A stretch of DNA of 8,511 nucleotides, taken from Paracoccus sp. (in: a-proteobacteria) (GTDB taxonomy: Bacteria; Pseudomonadota; Alphaproteobacteria; Rhodobacterales; Rhodobacteraceae). Numbering within the stretch: the stretch's first letter is position 1; the number at the start of each line of letters is the position of its first letter. Position numbers and translations under genes: made by a program. The stretch covers positions 1-8,511 of the forward strand of contig JAPSIP010000059.1 in assembly GCA_031178645.1 (NCBI GenBank). The letters are read 5' to 3'. Below the pieces are notes generated by a model. That model worked only from the letters and a program-made list of their open reading frames with translations. It was not told the DNA's origin and did no database searches. Positions 1 through 5,400 of this stretch are shown one piece after another.

Positions 1-1009
1 CCCGCGCCTCGGTGCCCCGCGCGGCATCGACGGAAATCAGCAGGTTGCCGAAGGGATGGGGGCCCACCTCCTCGATCGCGCCGGCCAGGATGTTGGAAGC
101 GATGCCCAATTCGGTGGCCAGCTTGGACAGCATGGGATCGGTGGCGTGGGTTCCGGCAAAGGTGACGCGGATCACCTCCTCGGACGGGCCGTCGGGGCGG
201 TGGTCCAGCATTTTTCCGGCAATGAAGGCGGGCAGCGTCAGGCCGGTGACGCCGCCCAGGAAGGACCGCGTGGTCAGATGGGCGGGCCGGGTGAAGATGT
301 CATAGGTCGGCCCGCTTTCCACGATCCGGCCCCCTTCGATCACGGCCATGTGGCTGGCGATGTCGCGGACCACGGCCATTTCATGGGTGATCAGCAGGAT
401 CGTCAGGCCCAGTTCGCGATTGATGTCAGCCAGAAGCCGCAGGACCGTCTGCGTGGTTTCGGGGTCAAGTGCGCTTGTCGCCTCGTCCGACAGCAGCACC
501 TTGGGGCTGGTGGCCAGCGCGCGCGCGATGCCCACGCGCTGCTTCTGACCACCCGACAGTTCTGCCGGATAGCGTCCGGCCAGCCCGTCCAGCCCCACCC
601 GCGCGATCAGATCCGCCACCCGCGCCCGGATCGTGTCGGCAGACGTGCCCGCGATCTCCAGCGGCAGGGCGATGTTGCCCGCCACTGTGCGGGATGCCAG
701 CAGGTTGAAATGCTGAAAGATCATCCCGACCTCGCGCCGGATGGCCCGCAAGGCGGCGCCCCCCGCGCGGCCCACGTCGTGACCCGCGACGGTGACGGTG
801 CCGGCGGTAGGGCGTTCCAGCCCGTTGACCATGCGCAGCAGCGTCGATTTACCCGCCCCAGACCGGCCGATGATGCCGCAGATGGCGCCCGGCTCGACCT
901 GCAGCGTCACGTCCTGCAGGGCCGCGATCCGCGCGCCGCCAGGCCCGTCAAAGGCCTTTCCAACCCCCTCGAAACTGATCGCTGCACCTGCGGCCGTCAT
1001 GCCGGTCAT
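1..1009 (-). CDS. metN: Methionine ABC transporter ATP-binding protein MetN (3' end outside window)
   Basis: This is the ATPase subunit of the MetNIQ importer, which takes up D/L-methionine across the inner membrane. Read from ATG at 1009, 336 codons are visible before the left edge. The protein shows Walker A GRSGAGKST (about 48-56), the Q-loop in MIFQHFNLL (Q99), the signature LSGGQKQR (151-158), Walker B VLLSDEATSALD (171-182) and the switch histidine in LITHE (H209). Residues from about 256 onward look like the C-terminal NIL regulatory domain that binds methionine in this family and separates MetN from other amino-acid ABC ATPases. Family members are about 340-360 residues, so only a short tail is missing. 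The start at 1009 is favoured by an AAGGA motif 8 bases upstream; a second in-frame ATG lies three codons downstream at 1000. The permease metI and binding protein metQ would be expected beyond the left edge, but cannot be seen. Confidence 0.93.
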   Translation of the reverse strand, partial: MTGMTAAGAAISFEGVGKAFDGPGGARIAALQDVTLQVEPGAICGIIGRSGAGKSTLLRMVNGLERPTAGTVTVAGHDVGRAGGAALRAIRREVGMIFQHFNLLASRTVAGNIALPLEIAGTSADTIRARVADLIARVGLDGLAGRYPAELSGGQKQRVGIARALATSPKVLLSDEATSALDPETTQTVLRLLADINRELGLTILLITHEMAVVRDIASHMAVIEGGRIVESGPTYDIFTRPAHLTTRSFLGGVTGLTLPAFIAGKMLDHRPDGPSEEVIRVTFAGTHATDPMLSKLATELGIASNILAGAIEEVGPHPFGNLLISVDAARGTEAR

Positions 1010-1131
1010 GCGTTTTATCCTTGCCCGGTTGTCCGCCTTAGGGGCGGGTTGCCCCAATCGGGGCGGGGACGCAAGGCCAGGCAGGGAAAAGGGCAGGGCC
1101 GGGACCAGCCAGGCGCCTTGGCAAGAAGGGA
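1010..1131 (-). promoter_or_regulatory. Leader region of metN with a short hairpin
   Basis: This 122-base gap separates the small membrane-protein gene from metN. It holds the metN ribosome-binding site (AAGGA) and a perfect 5-bp inverted repeat, GCCCC/GGGGC with a 4-base loop, at 1051-1064. The hairpin has no T-run behind it, so it is not a typical intrinsic terminator. I looked for the SAM-II-type leader common upstream of alphaproteobacterial methionine genes and did not recognise one. No convincing -35/-10 pair is visible either. Whether metN has its own promoter here or is co-transcribed with the small gene is unresolved. Confidence 0.3.
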
Positions 1132-1374
1132 TCAGCGGCCTTCAGGGTGCTGGCGTTTCAGGCTTGCCAATCCGGATCGTCTTTTCGCAACAGGGGCAAA
1201 AAGGCTTACAAGGAACCGCAGCGCCAGAACCACCGGCATCCCCAGCAGCAGGCCGGACCAGCCGCCGACGAAGTAGCCCAGGACGACCTGCCAGAAGGAT
1301 GCGTCTTGCAGCCACATCGTCACCGCCCCCGCAATGGAGCCGGTCAGGATCAGGGCAAGCGCCAGGATGATCAT
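1132..1374 (-). CDS. Small two-helix membrane protein, unknown function
   Basis: An 80-residue hydrophobic protein read from ATG at 1374 to TGA at 1132. Residues about 2-20 form one clear transmembrane helix (MIILALALILTGSIAGAV). Residues about 27-58 (WQVVLGYFVGGWSGLLLGM and onward) form a second hydrophobic stretch, followed by a basic tail (KRRSGLASLKRQHPEGR). The positive tail suggests a cytoplasmic C-terminus, so this is probably an inner-membrane hairpin. I do not recognise a family. It lies 122 bases upstream of metN on the same strand, so co-transcription is possible, but no methionine link can be read from the protein. No good Shine-Dalgarno motif precedes the ATG, which lowers certainty about the exact start. 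A GTG-started reading at 1384 in another frame is an overlapping shadow. The hydrophobic pattern is hard to explain unless this frame is coding. Confidence 0.7.
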   Translation of the reverse strand: MIILALALILTGSIAGAVTMWLQDASFWQVVLGYFVGGWSGLLLGMPVVLALRFLVSLFAPVAKRRSGLASLKRQHPEGR

Positions 1375-1507
1375 GAGGCGACACCGAATAAGGAAAGGGT
1401 CGTGGCTTGTGCGGGTAGGGCCATCGGCGAAGGCACCTTTTGGTCTGCTTTGATTGCTTTAATCACCTAAAGGTAGAGTTTCCAAGAAATATTCAACCAT
1501 TCGGTCC
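1375..1507. promoter_or_regulatory. AT-richer intergenic segment, probable promoter region of the small membrane gene
   Basis: This gap lies between the start of the minus-strand small membrane gene and the first recognisable part of the plus-strand xrtE remnant. From about 1440 to 1500 it is clearly more AT-rich than its surroundings, as expected of a promoter region. On the minus strand there are TTGAAT- and TTGGAA-like hexamers, but no -10 box good enough to name. The abrupt change in composition just before the xrtE remnant may also mark where the 5' part of that gene was lost. Confidence 0.3.
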
Positions 1508-2553
1508 CGTCGTGATTCGTATTTTGCGGCCAGTGTGGCGGCTGCGAATTGCGCGCTGGCCGTGGTGATGGCAGGGGGTGCCGGCGCCCCGGCGCTTGCG
1601 ACAAAGCTGCAACCGCTGTGGCAGCTGGACAGCATCGCGGGCGCGACCTTTTCCGCGGTCCGCTGGCTGGTTGGCGCGCTTGGCTATGACGTGGTCGCCG
1701 ACCCGGTATGCAAGCATATCGGCTCGGGCGATTTCATGATCTCGGTCGCGCCTGTCTGTTCGGGATCGAGGGGATCGCCCTGGTGACGATCTTCGTGAGC
1801 CTTCACCTGTGGCTGTTTCAGGCCGAATTGCGCTTTCCCCATGCGCTTCTGCTTTATCCCCTGGGCATCGCGGCCAGTGCCTGCCTGAACATGGTCCGCA
1901 TCGGCGCCCTCTTGATCCTGGGGATCGAGGGGCAGCCGGACCTGGCCGTGGGGGGCTTTCACAGCCATGCGGGCTGGGTGATGTTCACCGCCGTGGCGCT
2001 TGGCATCATTGCGGTGGCGCGGCGCGTGACCTGGTTCAACCGCGCCCCTTCCGCCGCTGTCGCGGCTACGCCCCTGCCGCCCCTGCGCCGCGATCCGGTC
2101 GCCGCCCGCATCTTGCCCTTCGCGGTCTTCATGCTGACCGCCCTGGTGGCTGCCGCGATCCGCCCCAACCCCGCGATGTTCTATCCGATCCGGGTGATCC
2201 TGCTGGGAGCAGCCTTCGCCCTGGTCTGGCTGGCGTTGCGCGACATCGCCTGGCGCATCTCCGTTGGCCTGAAGGGGTGGGCGCGGTGATCGGCGTGATG
2301 TGGGTCGCAATTACGGTCGCACCCTCGGACGCGGCGCCCCCTTACGGCGCGCTGACCGACGGGATGGCGGCCCTGTGGTTCCTGTTCCGCGACGTCGGCA
2401 CTGTGGTCCTTGTGCCCCTGGTCGAGGAACTATTCTTCCGCGACTATCTTGAAAGCCGGCTACGCGGCGCAGGCCCGGGCGCCGCGGCGCCTCCTAGCCA
2501 ATTTAATCGTCTTTGCTGTGGCCGCAGTCACGGGCAACTTGGGGCTCATCTGA
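1508..2553 (+). pseudogene. xrtE: Exosortase E/protease (VPEID-CTERM system), frameshifted and internally deleted
   Basis: Intact exosortase E proteins are polytopic membrane enzymes. They fuse an exosortase transpeptidase, which sorts VPEID-CTERM proteins, to a CPBP/CAAX-type protease. Here the parts are in order but broken. Segment 1 (frame of 1535, to about 1764) ends with the catalytic Cys motif APVCSG, Cys codon 1757-1759. One base is then missing in the next glycine codon. Segment 2 (frame of 1765, to the stop at 2287-2289) reads IEGIALV and contains the conserved Arg in LNMVRIG (codon 1897-1899) and His in GGFHSHAGW (codon 1960-1962). A second shift near 2280-2286 leads to segment 3, with the protease EExxxR motif in LVEELFFRDYL. 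After GPGAAAP an internal deletion removes the rest of the protease core, including its later His motifs. A tail, ANLIVFAVAAVTGNLGLI, ends at TGA 2551-2553. The N-terminal membrane region expected of the family is also not found; the frame is closed by TAA at 1460-1462. The 5' boundary given is approximate. Sequencing error could explain one shift, but not the deletion. Confidence 0.83.
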
Positions 2554-2582
2554 TTGAAACCTACCCTGGCGTTTGCTATCTA
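2554..2582 (+). promoter_or_regulatory. Promoter of the toxin-antitoxin module
   Basis: A -35 hexamer TTGAAA (2554-2559, five of six to consensus) begins on the base right after the xrtE stop codon. With a 17-base spacer it faces a weaker -10 candidate TATCTA (2577-2582). The antitoxin ATG follows at 2609. Spacing and placement are right for a vegetative promoter. The weak -10 is embedded in the inverted repeat described next, which suits autorepression. Confidence 0.55.
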
Positions 2583-2599
2583 GACAGATAGCTAGACAG
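2575..2599. promoter_or_regulatory. Operator-like inverted and direct repeat before the antitoxin gene
   Basis: GCTATCT (2575-2581) and AGATAGC (2586-2592) form a perfect 7-bp inverted repeat around the spacer AGAC. Overlapping it, CTAGACAG occurs twice as a direct repeat (2580-2587 and 2592-2599). The repeats cover the -10 box and the presumed transcription start of the toxin-antitoxin operon. Phd/YefM-type antitoxins, alone or with their toxin, typically bind such palindromes to repress their own promoter. The role here is inferred from position and symmetry. Confidence 0.6.
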
Positions 2600-2608
2600 G
2601 TCAAACGC

Positions 2609-2866
2609 ATGTGGACCCTTCAGGATGCCAAGAACCGTTTTTCTGCCGTGGTCGAGGCGGCCCTGGCGGGCCAGCCGCAACAGGTGACGCGGCGGGGCAA
2701 GCCGGCCGTGGTCGTGCTGTCGGCCGCCGATTACGACCAGATGCGCCAGGCGGCCCAGGGCCGGCGTGGCAGCTTCCTGCAGCACCTGCTGGATTTTCCG
2801 GGGCTGAGGGATGATCCGGCCCCCCTTTCACAGCCCCAGGCTCGGCCGCGTGATGTCGATTTCTGA
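2609..2866 (+). CDS. Type II antitoxin, Phd/YefM family
   Basis: An 85-residue protein whose N-terminal half, MWTLQDAKNRFSAVVEAAL followed by QQVTRRGKPAVVVLSAADYD, is the classic Phd/YefM fold. That fold dimerises and binds operator DNA. The C-terminal part (about 55-85) is proline- and charge-rich and probably disordered until it wraps around the toxin. Its job is to neutralise the PIN toxin encoded next and to repress the shared promoter. The ATG at 2609 is chosen because the Phd/YefM homology begins there and an ACAGG motif sits 8 bases upstream. A longer reading from 2573 would run through the operator repeat. The stop TGA (2864-2866) directly touches the toxin ATG with no intervening base, indicating translational coupling. 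Confidence 0.9.
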   Translation: MWTLQDAKNRFSAVVEAALAGQPQQVTRRGKPAVVVLSAADYDQMRQAAQGRRGSFLQHLLDFPGLRDDPAPLSQPQARPRDVDF

Positions 2867-3271
2867 ATGCTGATCCTGGACACGAACGTGATCTCGGCAC
2901 TGCGCCGTCCGGATCCCAGCCCCCGCGTCGTGGCCTTTCTGGCCACCCAGCCCGAGGACAGCCTGTTCCTGTCGGTCGTAACATTGGGGGAAATCGAGCG
3001 CGGCATCATCCGTCAGGAAAACCGCAACCCGGATTTCGCGGCCGATCTGCGTAACTGGGCCAACCGCACCCAAGCGTTGTTCCAGGACCGCCTGCTGCCC
3101 TTTGGTGCAGCCGAGGCACGGATCTGGGGAGCATTGTCGGCCCGGATCGGGCATGACGGGGCGGATCTGCAGATCGCGGCGACCGCCCTGGCTCATGACG
3201 GGACGGTTGTTACCGGCAACGTGTCGGATTTCCATCCCACCGGCTGCCGGATCCTGGACCCTTTTGAATAA
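2867..3271 (+). CDS. vapC: Type II toxin, PIN-domain ribonuclease (VapC/FitB-like)
   Basis: A 134-residue PIN-domain protein, the usual size for VapC toxins. These are Mg2+-dependent endoribonucleases that cut tRNA or rRNA and stop translation when free of antitoxin. The acidic active-site residues are in place: D5 in LILDTNVIS, E42 in TLGEIERG, D100 in HDGADLQIAATAL and D121 in TGNVSDF. The patterns LDTNVIS, GEIERGI and the final NVSDFHP resemble FitB, the partner of FitA, although the antitoxin here is of Phd/YefM type. The gene starts immediately after the antitoxin stop codon and appears intact. It converges with the outer-membrane protein gene, with only two bases between the stop codons. 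No terminator hairpin is visible there, so transcripts from the two sides may overlap. Confidence 0.92.
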   Translation: MLILDTNVISALRRPDPSPRVVAFLATQPEDSLFLSVVTLGEIERGIIRQENRNPDFAADLRNWANRTQALFQDRLLPFGAAEARIWGALSARIGHDGADLQIAATALAHDGTVVTGNVSDFHPTGCRILDPFE

Positions 3272-3273
3272 GA

Positions 3274-4605
3274 TCAGGGCAGGAAGTTGAAGCTCCGGTT
3301 CACGCCGACATAGATCCGTTCCTCGTCGTCGCGTTCTCCGTCGCTGTTCTTGCTGCGGATGATGCTGGCGCCCGCGACCAGCGAGAAGTCGTTGGGCAGG
3401 GCGCGGCTGTAGTCCAGACCAAAGGAAACGGACCGCGCATCTTCGCGATCGCCCGTCTGCACCTGGCTTTCGCGATAGCGGATATTGGTGCCGATGCTGG
3501 AGACCTCGGACAACTGGCGGCTGTAGCTGGCGGTGATGTCGGTGTTCAGCGCCTCGTCTCCGTCGTCATCCGTGGCCGCCGCCTGGCGCAGCGAGGCCTG
3601 GAACTGCGACAGCCGGTTCAACTGCTGGCTGTAGGCGATCTGGAAGATCGGGTCGTAATTGCCCTGAAAGCGCGTCACGCCGACCTGGCCGGACACGTTG
3701 TAGCCCCGCATCTCCAAGGTGCGGCCGATGTTGAAATTCTCGCGGCGGCCTTTGGTCCCCGGTTCGGATCCGAAGGACAGCGACCAGTCCCCCAGGGGCC
3801 GCGACCGGGTCAGGCCCAGCCGGACCGAGGGGCCTTCCGCCCGCTCCAGCGTACCGTCATCTTCCTGGCGGCGGATATTACTGCGGGCCAGTTCGACATC
3901 CAGGTTGGTCAGCTTGTCCACCTGCAGCGAGGCGCCGACGCCATAGCGGTCAGAGCGGCTGTCGGTGTCGTTGTCGCCATCGGTGCGGCTGGCCTGGGCC
4001 AGGACGCGGGCGCGGATCAGCGGCGTCGGCTCCAGGTAGAGGGTGACGTTGGCGCTGCGGGTTTCGCTGTCGTTGAGGTCGGGATCAGTAGTGTCCGTAT
4101 AATCGCGGCGCAGCCAGGACAGGCCGAATTCGCCGCCCAGCTTGGCCTCGCGGCCGAAGACATAGGTCAGCCGGGCGTCCGTCTGGGCCACCCGCCCCCT
4201 ATCCAGGGTGACGAATTCGTTGCTGAGATTGTCGAACAGGATTTCCTCGTCTAGGTCGTTCTCGCGATAGCCCAGCTCGGCCTCGATGGCGGAATTGCGG
4301 GCGCCGCGGCGGAACAGCATTCGTGCCTGCGGATCGCCCAGGGTGAAGGTTTTGTCCTCGTTGGGGTCATTCAGGCGAAAGGGCGCGGACAGCGAAAATT
4401 GCAGCGTCTGGACCCGGGTGCCGGTACGCAGGCTGATGTCCAGCGGCGTGATGCCGATCAGGTCGCCCTCCTCGACCGCGATCTGCTGGCCGAGGGTCAG
4501 CCGCGCCTCAGGCGCCGAGGGGTCGGTTTCCTGGGCAAGGCCGGCCAGCGGCAGCAGGGCCGCCAGACACCCTGCCAAGCCTGCTGTCGCGCAGCGGTGC
4601 CGCAT
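3274..4605 (-). CDS. Outer-membrane beta-barrel protein of the exopolysaccharide cluster
   Basis: A 443-residue secreted protein starting MRHRCATAGLAGCLAALLPLAGLAQ, a standard Sec signal peptide with likely cleavage after GLA. The mature part is a series of alternating polar/hydrophobic strands broken by short Asp/Asn/Gly/Arg-rich turns (for example DGDNDTDSRSDRYG and ATDDDGDEALNTD). This is the pattern of a large beta-barrel, similar to the outer-membrane proteins found in PEP-CTERM/exopolysaccharide loci. It ends FNFLP, with the aromatic residue two positions in from the C-terminus. The ATG at 4605 has GAGGG 5 bases upstream. A GTG at 4617 in the same frame overlaps the upstream stop codon (GTGA) and would add four residues. 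As the last gene of the cluster, following the export protein, it may form or assist the outer-membrane exit for the polymer; that role is inferred. Confidence 0.78.
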   Translation of the reverse strand: MRHRCATAGLAGCLAALLPLAGLAQETDPSAPEARLTLGQQIAVEEGDLIGITPLDISLRTGTRVQTLQFSLSAPFRLNDPNEDKTFTLGDPQARMLFRRGARNSAIEAELGYRENDLDEEILFDNLSNEFVTLDRGRVAQTDARLTYVFGREAKLGGEFGLSWLRRDYTDTTDPDLNDSETRSANVTLYLEPTPLIRARVLAQASRTDGDNDTDSRSDRYGVGASLQVDKLTNLDVELARSNIRRQEDDGTLERAEGPSVRLGLTRSRPLGDWSLSFGSEPGTKGRRENFNIGRTLEMRGYNVSGQVGVTRFQGNYDPIFQIAYSQQLNRLSQFQASLRQAAATDDDGDEALNTDITASYSRQLSEVSSIGTNIRYRESQVQTGDREDARSVSFGLDYSRALPNDFSLVAGASIIRSKNSDGERDDEERIYVGVNRSFNFLP

Positions 4606-4613
4606 TGCAGCCC

Positions 4614-5222
4614 TCACTCGAACAGGCCGCGTTCGGGAACGATGATCACGTCGCCTTCAGCCAGGACGGGATCCTGGTTCATGCCGGCGCCGCGCATGAT
4701 CGCAGCATAGTTCACGGTGATTACCTGCCCCGGCATCGAGACGCGGCGCAACTGGATGCGCTTCGTGGCGGCAAAGGGCGTCAGCCCCCCGGCCTGGGAC
4801 AAGGCCTGCAGGAAGGTGGTTCCCGGCAGCACGGCCTTGGGTCCAGGCGCGCTTGCCTCGCCCATGATGTAGATGTTGACCACGGCTTCTTCGGTTTCGG
4901 TGGGCACCACAGGCTCGATCAGGGGGGTGGCGGTCACGAAGACGGTGGGGGGCGATGCCAGGACGCCGGCTAGCGACTGGCTGATCTGGCTGCCCACGGC
5001 TGTCGGGGACTGGCCCGCGACCCGGATGCTGCCGGCATAGGGAAAGTCGATGGTGCCGCCCGGCAGCACCACCAGCGTCCGGTTCAGCGATTCGTCTTCC
5101 AGCACCTCGATCGTCAGACGGTCGCCCGACTGGATGCGGTATTCCTGCGCCGAAGCGCCTTGGGTGAAGGCGAGCGGCAGAGCCAGCAGGATCGCCAGCA
5201 TGAAACGCAGCAGGATGGTCAT
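4614..5222 (-). CDS. Polysaccharide export protein, Wza/BexD type (Poly_export plus SLBB)
   Basis: A 202-residue periplasmic protein. Residues 1-25 are a signal peptide ending ASA|Q. The Poly_export domain starts with YRIQSGDRLTIEVLEDE (about 28-44) and continues through LPGGTIDFPYAGSIRVAG to PPTVFVTA. An SLBB-like domain follows from about 116 (NIYIMGEASAPGPKAV) to DVIIVPERG. Members of this family polymerise into the periplasmic ring through which capsule or exopolysaccharide leaves the cell. Unlike Wza it lacks a lipobox and the C-terminal outer-membrane helix. It is therefore a short form that must rely on a partner in the outer membrane, plausibly the barrel protein encoded next. AAGGGA precedes the ATG at 5222 by about 7 bases. 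The stop overlaps the alternative GTG start of the next gene by 4 bases, so the two are likely translated together. Confidence 0.9.
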   Translation of the reverse strand: MTILLRFMLAILLALPLAFTQGASAQEYRIQSGDRLTIEVLEDESLNRTLVVLPGGTIDFPYAGSIRVAGQSPTAVGSQISQSLAGVLASPPTVFVTATPLIEPVVPTETEEAVVNIYIMGEASAPGPKAVLPGTTFLQALSQAGGLTPFAATKRIQLRRVSMPGQVITVNYAAIMRGAGMNQDPVLAEGDVIIVPERGLFE

Positions 5223-5314
5223 GGATCAGTCCCTTTGTCTGTTTCCCGTCCGGTCAGGCCTTTGGCCGCTTTGTCCATTCGGGATCACTTGTTACCACAA
5301 TGCCATGGGCAGGA

Positions 5315-5348
5315 GGTGAAGGAGGAGAAAAAATCCCCTCCTGTCACC
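5315..5348. repeat. Long stem-loop between the TPR gene and the export gene
   Basis: GGTGA AGGAGGAGA (5315-5328), a 5-base A loop and TCCCCTCCT G TCACC (5334-5348) can pair as 14 bp with one bulged base (5343) and, in the minus-strand RNA, one G-U pair. It lies in the 178-base gap between the stop of the TPR lipoprotein gene and the start of the export gene. On neither strand does a T-run follow the stem, so it is not a standard intrinsic terminator. It could instead shield the upstream message's 3' end or tune expression between the two genes. Confidence 0.6.
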
Positions 5349-5400
5349 ACAGGATCACAGGCCTGCCGGAGAGGTGCAAGGTGGCGGTTAGGTCAGTTGT

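Noticed and set aside
1010..1131. SAM-type riboswitch upstream of metN
   Set aside because: The known conserved core of SAM-II leaders was not recognised. Only a 5-bp hairpin is visible.
56..1276. Long plus-strand open frame of 406 codons
   Set aside because: It lies antisense to metN, whose complete set of ABC motifs is on the minus strand. The translation is Arg/Gly/His/Gln-rich with no recognisable domain, which is typical of the reverse frame of a GC-rich gene.
1757..1770. Programmed ribosomal frameshift in xrtE
   Set aside because: There is no slippery heptamer or downstream structure, and a second shift plus a deletion in the same gene point to decay.
1684..2310. Minus-strand open frame of 208 codons
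   Set aside because: It is opposite the exosortase remnant, with charged low-complexity content rich in Gln, Gly, Arg and Asp and no fold. The plus strand carries the conserved motifs.
1809..2591. Plus-strand open frame of 260 codons as an independent CPBP protease gene
   Set aside because: Only its part from about 2286 to 2490 is homologous to a CPBP protease. The front is out of frame with the exosortase coding, and the tail after 2497 is out of frame with the true C-terminus.
2573..2608. Upstream start for the antitoxin
   Set aside because: It would place codons over the -10 box and the operator repeat and add residues not found in the Phd/YefM fold. The ATG at 2609 with a nearby ACAGG fits better.
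5315..5348. Rho-independent terminator
   Set aside because: The stem is strong, but no T-run follows it on either strand.
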